DNA of 64,000 nucleotides from Streptomyces cyaneofuscatus (GTDB lineage: Bacteria; Actinomycetota; Actinomycetes; Streptomycetales; Streptomycetaceae). The translations under genes and the position numbers were made by a program. A model generated the notes under the pieces. The model ran no database searches. It was not told the origin of the DNA and saw nothing but the letters and a program-made list of their open reading frames with translations. The stretch covers positions 124,001-188,000 of the forward strand of contig NZ_JOEM01000005.1 of assembly GCF_000718135.1 (NCBI RefSeq), written 5' to 3'. Positions 34,997 to 42,911 of the stretch are shown one piece after another (position 1 is the stretch's first letter; each line of letters opens with the position of its first letter).

Positions 34997-35485
34997 TCAG
35001 TCCAGGTCGATGCGCTCGGTGCCGGAGGGGCCTTCGCCGCGGCCTTCGTCGCGGGGGTCGGACGGGTCGTCGGCGGCCTTGTCCGCCTGGGCGGCAGGGG
35101 TGGCCTTGGAGGGGTCGGCCGCGGTGCGGGTCCAGCGGCTCTCCTGGCCCTCCACCGCCGAGCGGTAGGCGGCGAGCAGCTCGTTGCCCGCGGCGGCGAG
35201 GTGGTCGAAGACCTGCGGGTTGCGCTCGATGACCGGCTCCACGGCGGACTTCGCCTGCCGGATGGCCTGCTGGACCGCGCCCTGGGCGGCGACGCCGAGC
35301 AGCGGCGACTGGAGCGAGGAGACCTTGTCGGCGACCGCGTCGACCAGCTTGCGCAGCTCCTCGGCGGCCGAGCCGGGCTGCGGGCCGTACTGCGCGCGGC
35401 GGCGGGCCTTCTCCTCCGCGAGGTCCTCGGCGCAGGCGTCGGCCCACGCGTCGCCGTCGACGGGACGATCGGTGGCTTCACTCAT
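34997..35485 (-). CDS. DUF5304 family protein
   Basis: Encodes 162 residues. An acidic N-terminus (DGDAWADACAEDLAEEKARR) leads into a helical core with AAEELRKLVDAVADKVSSLQ, AQGAVQQAIRQAKSAVEPVI and HLAAAGNELLAAYRSAVEGQ (about 40-115). The Asp/Glu/Gly-rich tail is disordered. No membrane segment or catalytic motif is seen. The family is restricted to actinomycetes and its function is unknown. The adjacent ArsA-like ATPase gene ends 148 bp upstream on the same strand. Confidence 0.75.
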   Translation of the reverse strand: MSEATDRPVDGDAWADACAEDLAEEKARRRAQYGPQPGSAAEELRKLVDAVADKVSSLQSPLLGVAAQGAVQQAIRQAKSAVEPVIERNPQVFDHLAAAGNELLAAYRSAVEGQESRWTRTAADPSKATPAAQADKAADDPSDPRDEGRGEGPSGTERIDLD

Positions 35486-35605
35486 GGCGGACTCCTGCGA
35501 CGCGGGTGCCGGCCGCCGACGGGCGGCCGGCGGGGCTCGTGGTTCGTACTACCGACGTTACCCGAATGGCCGCGGCCCGTTCAGGAACCGGGACGTACGC
35601 GGCCA

Positions 35606-35651
35606 AAGGATCACGGGGTGCGCGGCGGAAGGATCACGGGGTGCGCGGCCA
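35606..35651. repeat. 23-bp tandem duplication across the ArsA-like gene stop
   Basis: Two 23-bp copies, 35606-35628 and 35629-35651, beginning AAGGATCACGGGGTGCGCGG, are identical except at their last two bases. The minus-strand stop codon of the ATPase gene (35634-35636) lies in the second copy, so the downstream copy repeats the gene's last codons after the stop. Confidence 0.92.
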
Positions 35652-36845
35652 GAGCGCCGGGTCCGGCGTGAAGCGGACCCGCAGGACCCCGTCGGTCAGG
35701 GCCGCGCCCGCGACCGTGCAGCGGCGCAGCGCCGAGGCGACCCGCACGATCCGGTGGAACGGGCCCACGGTCAGGAGCAGTTCCTCGCCCCGGCGGACCA
35801 GGCGCAGGTCCTCCTTCGTCGCGCCGGGCAGCGGCAGGCACCAGGCCAGCACGGACGGGCGGCCTTCCTCCCCAGGCCCGTCCTCCCCCGGCTCCTCCTC
35901 CTCGATCCACCAGGGGTCGTCCACCCGGCCCGCTCCCCGCTCGTCCGGCGCCGGGATACCGAGCGCGGCCAGGTCGTCGGCGGTCCGGGGGTCGCGGCCG
36001 AGGTGCGCGGCCTCGTGGACCGGGACGTGCGGGGCCCACTCCTCGTGCCAGTGGCCCAGGCACTTCTCCTGCTGGGCGGCGAGATCGGCGAACCAGGGGT
36101 CGGAGGAGTGGCGCGGCAGGACCCGGTTGGCCACCAGCAGGTCGGCGCGGAGCCCGTACAGGGCGAGGCCGGTGCGGGCGGTGCGCAGGGCGTCCTCGGC
36201 GGCGGGCCCGGGCTCTGCGGCCAGGCGGAGCGTGGTAGAGCCGTCTTCGACCAGGGCTTGTACGGCGGCCAGCTCCTCGTCCTTGCGGGCGGCGGCCTCG
36301 TACAGCCACTGCGCGGGCATCGGGACCCCGGCGAGCTGGGCGAGGACCGGGCGCAGGGCGCGGGCGGCCTGGCGTTCGGCGGGCAGCAGGCGGCGCAGAT
36401 AGCGGCGGAGCTGCTCGGGGAGGGCCAGCAGGGCGAGGGCCTGGTCGAGCGGCGGGAGGTCGACGACGAGGGTGTCGTAGCCGGCCGTCGACCAGTCGCC
36501 TGCGGCGGCCCGGTGCAGGGTGTGCAGGAGGGCCAGCTGCGGGGAGCCGGGGAGTTCGGTCAGCTCCTCGCCGTCCAGGCGCCCGGCCCCGACCAGGTCC
36601 AGGACGCTCGATGCGCGCTGCTGGAGCTCGGTGAGTTCGGCGCGGAAGTGGGCGCCGGAGTCGATCCGGGCGTGGTCGAGGCGGTCGGTGACCGGGGTGG
36701 GTTCCGGGCCGAAGGGGAAGCCGGGTATGGGCTCGGCGGAGACCAGGAGCGTGCGGCGGCCGCTCGCGGCGGCGGCCAGGGCACTCGCCGCGGCGAGGGT
36801 GGTACGGCCCGCGCCGCCGGGGCCGGTGACCAGGACCGTACGCAT
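35634..36845 (-). CDS. ArsA-like P-loop ATPase
   Basis: Encodes 403 residues from ATG 36845. The deviant P-loop is VLVTGPGGAGRTTLAAASAL (4-23), in which the usual Lys is Arg. The DTLVVDLPPLDQALALLALP block (about 124-143) is the switch II region of the ArsA/GET3 class. The C-terminal about 90 residues form a small beta-rich domain, as in actinomycete ArsA-related proteins. No arsenic genes are near; such proteins are probably chaperone-like ATPases. The SRPBCC gene is 5 bp upstream, so the two are co-transcribed. Confidence 0.82.
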   Translation of the reverse strand: MRTVLVTGPGGAGRTTLAAASALAAAASGRRTLLVSAEPIPGFPFGPEPTPVTDRLDHARIDSGAHFRAELTELQQRASSVLDLVGAGRLDGEELTELPGSPQLALLHTLHRAAAGDWSTAGYDTLVVDLPPLDQALALLALPEQLRRYLRRLLPAERQAARALRPVLAQLAGVPMPAQWLYEAAARKDEELAAVQALVEDGSTTLRLAAEPGPAAEDALRTARTGLALYGLRADLLVANRVLPRHSSDPWFADLAAQQEKCLGHWHEEWAPHVPVHEAAHLGRDPRTADDLAALGIPAPDERGAGRVDDPWWIEEEEPGEDGPGEEGRPSVLAWCLPLPGATKEDLRLVRRGEELLLTVGPFHRIVRVASALRRCTVAGAALTDGVLRVRFTPDPALWPRTP

Positions 36846-36850
36846 CGCTC

Positions 36851-37300
36851 TCAGCCCTGCGGCATGGACTCGACGCGCTTCTTCAGGCCGGCGAGCGCGC
36901 GGTCGATGATGACCTTCTCGGCCTTGCGCTTGATCATGCCGAGGAGCGGGATTTTGACGTCGACGGCGAGCTTGTAGGTGACCTCGGTGCGCACCCCGCC
37001 GGCCATCGACGCGAGGGCGTACGTGCCGTCCAGCGAGCGGAGCATCTGGGACTTGACCAGGGTCCAGCTGACTTCCTTGTCGCCCAGCCAGGTGTACTTC
37101 AGGACGTGGTCGTCCTTGATGGCTCCGGCGTCCAGGACGAGGCGGACCTGCTCGGCGCGGCCCTCGTCGTCCGTGGCCAGGACCTCGGCCTCCTTCACCT
37201 CGCCGGTCCACTCGGGGTAGCGGGCGAAGTCGGCGATCACGCTCATGACGTCGGCCGGTGCCGCCTCGATCGTGATGCTCGAGCTGGTGTGTTCAGCCAT
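36851..37300 (-). CDS. SRPBCC (START-like) family protein
   Basis: Encodes 149 residues with the helix-grip fold: SSITIEAAPADVMSVIADFA, RYPEWTGEVKEAEVL (about 27-41), VSWTLVKSQMLRSLDGTYAL and TEVTYKLAVDVKIPLLGMI. It is labelled cyclase/dehydrase or START-like in actinomycetes and probably binds a lipid or polyketide-like ligand. It is the first gene of a unit with the ArsA-like ATPase 5 bp downstream, a pairing conserved among streptomycetes as far as I recall. GGAGGG lies upstream of the ATG. Confidence 0.85.
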   Translation of the reverse strand: MAEHTSSSITIEAAPADVMSVIADFARYPEWTGEVKEAEVLATDDEGRAEQVRLVLDAGAIKDDHVLKYTWLGDKEVSWTLVKSQMLRSLDGTYALASMAGGVRTEVTYKLAVDVKIPLLGMIKRKAEKVIIDRALAGLKKRVESMPQG

Positions 37301-37409
37301 CGCCGTGGCCCTCCAGTGCGGTGTAACCGGTCGCTTTCGGCAGGAGCCTGCCGCTGTGCAGGCTATCGCGTGCCCGCCGCGCTCCGGTCCACGGCCCGGG
37401 CCCTTCCGG

Positions 37410-38219
37410 TCACCAGGTCAGCGCCCAGGGCGTCCCGGTGGAGGCGAAGTGTCCGACGTTGACGCACTCGGTGTCGCCGATCCGCATCCGGCGGACCAAC
37501 GGCTGGTGAACATGGCCGAAAAGTGCGTACCGGGGGCGGGTGGTGCGGATGGCCTCCAGCAGGGCGGTGGAGCCGCGTTCGAAGCGGCGGGCGACGGTGT
37601 CGTACGTCAGCTCGGGGACCTCGGGCGGGATGTGCGAGCAGAGCACGTCGACCGGGCCGAGCGCCTCGACCTTGGCGGCGTACTCCTCGTCGCTGATCTC
37701 GTACGGGGTGTTCATCGGGGTCCTGAGGCCGCCGCCGACGAACCCGAAGACCCGGCCGCCGATCTCCACCCGTTCGCCGTCCAGCACGGTGGTGCCGGGG
37801 AGGACGTACTCGGGCCACAGACGGGGGACGTCGACGTTGCCGTAGGTGGCGTACGTCGGGGTGGGGAAGGCGGCGAAGAGTTCGGCGTACTGCCTGCGTA
37901 CCGCGCCGATGATCTCGGTGTTGCGGTCCCGGCCCGCCCACAGCTCGCGGCCGAAGGCGCGGGCCTCCTCGTAGCGGCGGGCGGTGCGCAGGGCGACGAT
38001 GCGGCTCGCGTTCTCCTTGCCGAACAGGTCGGGGAAGATACCGCGCGAGTGGTCGGCGTAGTCGAGGAAGAGCACCAGGTCACCGAGGCAGATGAGGGCG
38101 TCGGCGCCGTCCCCGGCGCGGGCCAGGGCCTCGGTGTTGCCGTGCACATCGCTGACCACGTGGATCCGGGTGGTGCGCCGGGTGCCGGCCGCCGGGCCGC
38201 CTGCTTCGCTGCCTCGCAT
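37410..38219 (-). CDS. Metallophosphoesterase
   Basis: Encodes 269 residues from ATG 38219. TAGGGT ends seven bases upstream, so the message is probably leaderless. Calcineurin-like motifs in order: IHVVSDVHGNTEAL (D-x-H), LICLGDLVLFLDY (GD-x2), TYGNVDVPRL (GN-x-D in place of GNHD), VLCSHIPPEV and LFGHVHQPLV (GHxH). Two metal ions would sit here. The substrate is not evident; cyclic nucleotide or phospho-protein phosphatase are possible. It is divergent from the acyl-CoA ligase gene. Confidence 0.87.
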   Translation of the reverse strand: MRGSEAGGPAAGTRRTTRIHVVSDVHGNTEALARAGDGADALICLGDLVLFLDYADHSRGIFPDLFGKENASRIVALRTARRYEEARAFGRELWAGRDRNTEIIGAVRRQYAELFAAFPTPTYATYGNVDVPRLWPEYVLPGTTVLDGERVEIGGRVFGFVGGGLRTPMNTPYEISDEEYAAKVEALGPVDVLCSHIPPEVPELTYDTVARRFERGSTALLEAIRTTRPRYALFGHVHQPLVRRMRIGDTECVNVGHFASTGTPWALTW

Positions 38220-38366
38220 ACGGATCACCCTAAAGCGCCCGTCCACGCGCGGGTAGACCGGCTGGACCTGCGGTTACTTTCGAGTCGTCACGCCGGTGGA
38301 CTACTGTGCGCGAAAGGGCCATTTATATGTGTGATGCATAAGACATCTGGCCGGAACCCCCTATCG

Positions 38367-38392
38367 GGAACCTAGTACCGGTGGGTAACGTC
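38367..38392 (+). promoter_or_regulatory. Possible ECF-type promoter of the acyl-CoA ligase gene
   Basis: GGAACC (38367-38372) and CGTC (38389-38392) are separated by 16 bp, which resembles the GGAAC-N16-17-CGTC pattern of cell-envelope sigma factors in streptomycetes. It lies 106 bp upstream of the TTG start. Similarity by eye only. Confidence 0.3.
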
Positions 38393-38498
38393 CGGGCAGT
38401 CCAGTCGTGCTCACCCCACGGAGCACCTGCCATTCTTGGACCGCAGCCGGTGCGTCACACAGAGCCGTGGCACCGGAGCCCGATGAGGAGCAGCAGTC

Positions 38499-40295
38499 TT
38501 GCGCGAGTTCAGCCTTCCGGCCCTGTACGAGGTCCCGACGGACGGCAATCTGACGGATCTCATCCGCCGCAACGCCGCTCAGCATCCCGAAGTCGCGGTG
38601 ATGAGCCGCAAGGTGGCCGGTGCCTGGACCGACGTCAGCGCCACCCAGTTCCTGGCCGAGGTGAGAGCCGCCGCCAAAGGTCTGATCGCCTCGGGCGTGC
38701 AGCCCGGCGACCGGGTCGCCCTGATGTCCCGCACCCGTTTCGAGTGGGTGCTGCTGGACTTCGCGATCTGGAGCGCGGGCGCGGTGACCGTGCCGGTGTA
38801 CGAGACCAGCTCCGCCGAGCAGGTCCAGTGGATCCTGGGTGACTCCGGTGCGGTGGCGGTGCTCGTGGAGAGCGACGCGCACGCCGCCTCCGTGGCCTCG
38901 GTGCGGGACGCGCTGCCGGAGCTGGAGCATGTCTGGCAGATCGACGCGGGCGCCGTGGAGGCGCTCGGCAAGGCGGGTGCCGAGGTCTCCGACGAGACCA
39001 TGGACCTGCGGATGGTCAGCGCCAAGGCGGACGACCCGGCGACCATCGTCTACACCTCCGGCACGACCGGCCGCCCCAAGGGCTGTGTGCTGACCCACCG
39101 CAGCTTCTTCGCGGAGTGCGGCAACGTGGTGGAGCGGCTGAAGCCGCTGTTCCGTACGGGCGAGTGCTCGGTGCTGCTGTTCCTGCCCGCCGCGCACGTC
39201 TTCGGCCGGCTGGTCGAGGTGGCCTCGGTGATGGCCCCGATCAAGCTCGGCTGCGTCCCCGACATCAAGAACCTCACCGACGAGCTGGCCGCGTTCCGGC
39301 CGACGCTGATCCTCGGGGTGCCCCGGGTCTTCGAGAAGGTCTACAACGCGGCCCGCGCCAAGGCGCAGGCGGACGGCAAGGGCAAGATCTTCGACCGGGC
39401 CGCCGACACGGCGATCGCCTACAGCCGGGCGCTGTCCACCCCGCAGGGCCCCTCGCTGGGGCTGAAGCTCAAGCACAAGCTCTTCGACAAGCTGGTCTTC
39501 GGCAAGCTGCGCGCGGTCCTCGGCGGCAAGGGCGAGTTCGCGATCTCCGGCGGCGCCCCGCTGGGCGAGCGGCTCGGCCACTTCTACCGGGGCATCGGCT
39601 TTACGGTCCTGGAGGGCTACGGCCTGACCGAGACCTGTGCGGCGACGGCGTTCAACCCGTGGGACCGGCAGAAGATCGGTACGGTCGGCCAGCCGCTGCC
39701 CGGCTCGGTGGTCCGGATCGCGGACGACGGTGAGGTGCTGCTCCACGGCGAGCACCTGTTCACCGGGTACTGGAAGAACGAGTCGGCCTCGGCCGAGGCG
39801 CTGGCCGACGGCTGGTTCCACACGGGCGACATCGGCACCCTCGACGAGGACGGCTACCTCGCGATCACCGGCCGCAAGAAGGAGATCATCGTCACGGCGG
39901 GCGGCAAGAACGTCGCCCCGGCGGTGATCGAGGACCGCATCCGCGCCCACGCCCTGGTCGCCGAGTGCATGGTGGTCGGCGACGGCCGCCCGTTCGTCGG
40001 CGCACTGGTCACCCTGGACGAGGAGTTCCTGGGCCGCTGGGCCGAGGAGCACGGCAAGCCGGTCGGCTCGACCGCCCTGTCGCTGCGCGAGGACGCGGAG
40101 CTGCTGGCGGAGGTGCAGCGGGCGGTGGACGACGGCAACGCGGCGGTCTCCAAGGCCGAGTCCGTACGCAAGTTCCGGATCCTGCCCGCCCAGTTCACCG
40201 AGGAGGCGGGCCACATCACGCCGTCGCTGAAGCTGAAGCGGAACGTGGTGGCGAAGGACTTCGCGGACGAGGTGGAGTCGATCTACCGCGCCTGA
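38499..40295 (+). CDS. Long-chain fatty acid-CoA ligase (AMP-binding)
   Basis: Encodes 598 residues from TTG 38499, six bases after GAGGAGCAGC. Adenylation motifs: IVYTSGTTGRPKGCVLTH (P-loop-like), VLEGYGLTETCAATAFN, GYWKNESASAEALADGWFHT and GDIG, ITGRKKEIIVTAGGKNVAP. The C-terminal PSLKLKRNVV Lys is the expected catalytic Lys of the swinging domain. It activates fatty acids to acyl-CoA through acyl-AMP at the membrane face. A strong terminator follows. By position it matches the FadD-type gene SCO2131. Confidence 0.93.
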   Translation: MREFSLPALYEVPTDGNLTDLIRRNAAQHPEVAVMSRKVAGAWTDVSATQFLAEVRAAAKGLIASGVQPGDRVALMSRTRFEWVLLDFAIWSAGAVTVPVYETSSAEQVQWILGDSGAVAVLVESDAHAASVASVRDALPELEHVWQIDAGAVEALGKAGAEVSDETMDLRMVSAKADDPATIVYTSGTTGRPKGCVLTHRSFFAECGNVVERLKPLFRTGECSVLLFLPAAHVFGRLVEVASVMAPIKLGCVPDIKNLTDELAAFRPTLILGVPRVFEKVYNAARAKAQADGKGKIFDRAADTAIAYSRALSTPQGPSLGLKLKHKLFDKLVFGKLRAVLGGKGEFAISGGAPLGERLGHFYRGIGFTVLEGYGLTETCAATAFNPWDRQKIGTVGQPLPGSVVRIADDGEVLLHGEHLFTGYWKNESASAEALADGWFHTGDIGTLDEDGYLAITGRKKEIIVTAGGKNVAPAVIEDRIRAHALVAECMVVGDGRPFVGALVTLDEEFLGRWAEEHGKPVGSTALSLREDAELLAEVQRAVDDGNAAVSKAESVRKFRILPAQFTEEAGHITPSLKLKRNVVAKDFADEVESIYRA

Positions 40296-40311
40296 GCGGT
40301 GTCACGCGTAC

Positions 40312-40350
40312 GAAGGGGCCCGCGCTTTTCGACCAAGCGCGGGCCCCTTC
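40312..40350 (+). terminator. Bidirectional hairpin between convergent genes
   Basis: GAAGGGGCCCGCGCTT (40312-40327) pairs perfectly with AAGCGCGGGCCCCTTC (40335-40350), a 16-bp stem with a 7-nt loop. It lies 16 bp past the acyl-CoA ligase stop and 30 bp past the glycosyltransferase stop, so it can serve both. Confidence 0.9.
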
Positions 40351-40396
40351 TCCGTACTCACAGCAGCGTCTTGTCCGTACTCACAGCAGCGTCTTG
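40351..40396. repeat. Perfect 23-bp tandem duplication across the GT4 gene stop
   Basis: Two identical 23-bp copies, 40351-40373 and 40374-40396, beginning TCCGTACTCACAGCAGCGTC. On the minus strand each ends a Lys-Thr-Leu-Leu-stop reading; the gene's real stop (40381-40383) is in the second copy and its duplicate follows immediately downstream. Confidence 0.95.
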
Positions 40397-41523
40397 AGCT
40401 TCTCCGCCAGCAGGTCCCAGCGCCACTTCTCCTCGACCCAGGCGCGGCCCCGCTCCCCCATCCGCCGCCGCAGCTCCGGGTCGCCGAGCAGCGTCACGAT
40501 CCGGTCCGCCGACTCCCCGGCGCTGCCGCCGCGCACCACCCACCCGGTCTCGCCGTCCAGCACCGCGTCCGGCGCGCCGCCCGAGTCCCCGGCCACCACC
40601 GGCAGCCCGGTCGCGGACGCCTCCAGGTAGACGATCCCGAGCCCCTCCACGTCGAGCCCCCGCCGCCGGGTCCGGCACGGCATGGCGAAGACGTCCCCGG
40701 CCCCGTAGTGCGCGGGCAGCTCCGCCCACGGCACGGGCCCGGTGAACCGCACCGAGTCCGCCACCCCGGTCTCCACCGCGAGCCGCTCAAGCTCCTTGGC
40801 GTACGGCCCGCCGCCGACGATCAGCAGCACCGCGTCCGGGATCTGCGCCAGGATCGCGGGCATGGCGAGGATCAGCGTGTCCTGGCCCTTGCGCGGGACC
40901 AGGCGCGAGACGCAGACGACGACGGGCCGGTCGGAGAGCCCGAGGCGGGCGCGGACCTGGTCACCGCCCGAGGCCGGGTGGAAGGTCTTCTCGTCGACGC
41001 CCGGGGGCAGTTGCACCATGCGGGCGGCCGCCTCCGGGGTGAGGGCGGCGGCGATCCGGGAGCGGGTGTACTCCCCCAGATAGGTGATCGTGTCCGTGGA
41101 CTCGCCGATCCGGCGCAGCAGTTGCCGGGAGGCGGGCAGCTGGGCCCACCCGGCCTCGTGACCATGGGTGGTGGCCACCAGCCGCCTCGCGCCCGCGCGG
41201 CGCAGCGCCGGGGCCATGAGCCCGAGCGGGGCGGCGGCACCGAACCAGACGGAGGTGCAGCCGTGTTCTCGCAGCAGGTCGGTGGCCCGCCGGGTGACGC
41301 GCGGGGTCGGCAGCAGCATCGTCGTCCGGTCGCGCACCACGGTGAACGGCTGCTCGGCGTCGAAGGCGGCGGTGGCCGCCGTACCCTCCTCGCCGCGTTT
41401 CCAGGTGGAGGCGTAGACGACGACCCGGTCGGGGTCCAGGCGCAGCGCCATGTTGTGCAGGAACGCCTGGATGCCACCGGGGCGGGGCGGGAAGTCGTTG
41501 GTCACGATCAAGGTCTTGTCCAT
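40381..41523 (-). CDS. GT4 glycosyltransferase, PimB'-like
   Basis: Encodes 380 residues from ATG 41523. GT-B fold features: LIVTNDFPPRPGGIQAFLHN (5-24) as in phosphatidylinositol mannosyltransferases, TTHGHEAGWA, a central VVVCVSRLVPRKGQDTLI beginning the nucleotide-sugar domain, and the donor-binding EGLGIVYLEASATGLPVVAG. It is most like actinobacterial PimB' (second mannosylation of phosphatidylinositol) and possibly acts with the GT87 gene that diverges from it. The exact acceptor cannot be read from sequence. Its 3' end carries a 23-bp tandem duplication. Confidence 0.85.
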   Translation of the reverse strand: MDKTLIVTNDFPPRPGGIQAFLHNMALRLDPDRVVVYASTWKRGEEGTAATAAFDAEQPFTVVRDRTTMLLPTPRVTRRATDLLREHGCTSVWFGAAAPLGLMAPALRRAGARRLVATTHGHEAGWAQLPASRQLLRRIGESTDTITYLGEYTRSRIAAALTPEAAARMVQLPPGVDEKTFHPASGGDQVRARLGLSDRPVVVCVSRLVPRKGQDTLILAMPAILAQIPDAVLLIVGGGPYAKELERLAVETGVADSVRFTGPVPWAELPAHYGAGDVFAMPCRTRRRGLDVEGLGIVYLEASATGLPVVAGDSGGAPDAVLDGETGWVVRGGSAGESADRIVTLLGDPELRRRMGERGRAWVEEKWRWDLLAEKLKTLL

Positions 41524-41626
41524 CGCGGCTGACAGTACCGAACGGCCGCGCTTCACGGCCCACGCCCTCACCCCCCGGCATCATGGGCCGCCGGACGGGA
41601 GCCGGAGACGATCCAGGGCGGCGGCG

Positions 41627-41686
41627 ATGACGGGGCAGACATTCGCATGACAAGGCAGACACTCAGATGACAGGGCAGACATCCAA
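41627..41686. repeat. Three 20-bp direct repeats at the GT87 start
   Basis: Units 41627-41646, 41647-41666 and 41667-41686 each begin ATGAC and contain GGCAGACA, for example ATGACAAGGCAGACACTCAG. Because 20 is not a multiple of three, the ATGs are in three different frames; only the third opens the glycosyltransferase. Confidence 0.88.
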
Positions 41687-42911
41687 GGGCGCGGCGCTCC
41701 TGCCGTACGCGGCCTGGACGGTGACCCGGGCGGCGCTGCTGCTCTGGGTGTCCGGGGTGTTCACCCTGGGCGGCCTCAATGTCACGGTGGACGTGTCGGT
41801 GATCTACCGGGGCTGGTACGAGACGCTGCTGACGGGCACGTACCCGTTGGACGACGTCACCTGGCAGTACCCGCCCGGCGCCGCCCTCGCGATCCTCTCC
41901 CCCGCCCTGCTGCCCTTCTGGGAGTACGCGAGCGCCTTCTACGCCCTCGTGCTGCTCTGCGACGCCCTCGTGTTCGGGCTGCTGCTGTACGCGGGCCGGC
42001 GGCCGGGGATGAGGGCGGCGGGTGCGTGGGTGTGGGTCGTGGGGGTGCCGCTGCTGGGGCCGACCGTGTACGCCCGCTACGACCTGATGGTGACGGCGGT
42101 CGCGGTGGCGGCGCTGCTGGCGGGGGTGCGCCACCCGAAGGCGCTGGGGGTGCTGGCCGCGTTCGGGGCGCTGCTGAAGGTGTGGCCGGTACTGGTGCTG
42201 ATCGGGGTCCGGCGAGGGCGGCCGACCCGGGCGGCCTGGTCGGCGGCGGCGCTGACGGCGGCCGGTCTCGGTGTGGGCTTCGCGCTGTGGATGCCGGGGG
42301 CGTACGCGTTCCTCGCCTTCCAGCGGGACCGGGGCCTGGAGATCGAGTCGCTGGGGGCGCTCTACTTCCACCTGGCCCGGCACACCGGCTGGGAGGGGCG
42401 GGTGGAGCTGCACTACGGCTCCATGGAGTTCCTCGGCCCGCACGTGGGGCTGGTCTCGACGCTGGTGCTGGGGCTGGCCGTGGTGGCACTGGGCTGGCTG
42501 CTGGTGTGGCGGCTGCGGGCCCGGACGTTCGCCGCCCACACCCCGGCGCAGGCCGCGTTCACGGCGGTGCTGCTGTTCACCACGACGAGCCGGGTGATCA
42601 GCCCGCAGTACGTGGTGTGGCTGGTCGGTCTCGCGGCGGTCTGCCTGGCGTTCCGGGGTGGCGGGATGGTGCGGCCCGCCGTGCTGGTGCTGGTCGCGGC
42701 CGGGGTGACGGTGCTGGAGTTCCCGGTGTACTTCGCCGAGGTGGTGGCGAGCGACGCGTGGGGCGTGGCGCTCCTGTTCGTACGGAACGGGCTCCTGATG
42801 GCCGCCTCGCTGATCGCCGCGCGGCGGTTGTGGCGGGAGACGGTGCCGGGGGCGCGGTCCGAGAAGGCGGCCCCGGTCCGCGGGGATCAGCCGAGCCGGG
42901 CGCTCAGGTAG
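41667..42911 (+). CDS. GT87 integral-membrane mannosyltransferase
   Basis: Encodes 414 residues with about ten hydrophobic helices. The first luminal loop has DVSVIYRGWYETLLTGTYPL and the WQYPPGAALA motif, typical of GT87/DUF2029 polyprenyl-phosphomannose-dependent enzymes such as PimE, with Asp residues (DVSV, PLDD) as likely catalysts. It would act on the outer face of the membrane. The start is the third ATG of a 20-bp triplicated stretch, and no good ribosome site is visible. Divergent from the PimB'-like gene; its last 25 bp overlap the convergent peptidase gene. Confidence 0.85.
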   Translation: MTGQTSKGAALLPYAAWTVTRAALLLWVSGVFTLGGLNVTVDVSVIYRGWYETLLTGTYPLDDVTWQYPPGAALAILSPALLPFWEYASAFYALVLLCDALVFGLLLYAGRRPGMRAAGAWVWVVGVPLLGPTVYARYDLMVTAVAVAALLAGVRHPKALGVLAAFGALLKVWPVLVLIGVRRGRPTRAAWSAAALTAAGLGVGFALWMPGAYAFLAFQRDRGLEIESLGALYFHLARHTGWEGRVELHYGSMEFLGPHVGLVSTLVLGLAVVALGWLLVWRLRARTFAAHTPAQAAFTAVLLFTTTSRVISPQYVVWLVGLAAVCLAFRGGGMVRPAVLVLVAAGVTVLEFPVYFAEVVASDAWGVALLFVRNGLLMAASLIAARRLWRETVPGARSEKAAPVRGDQPSRALR

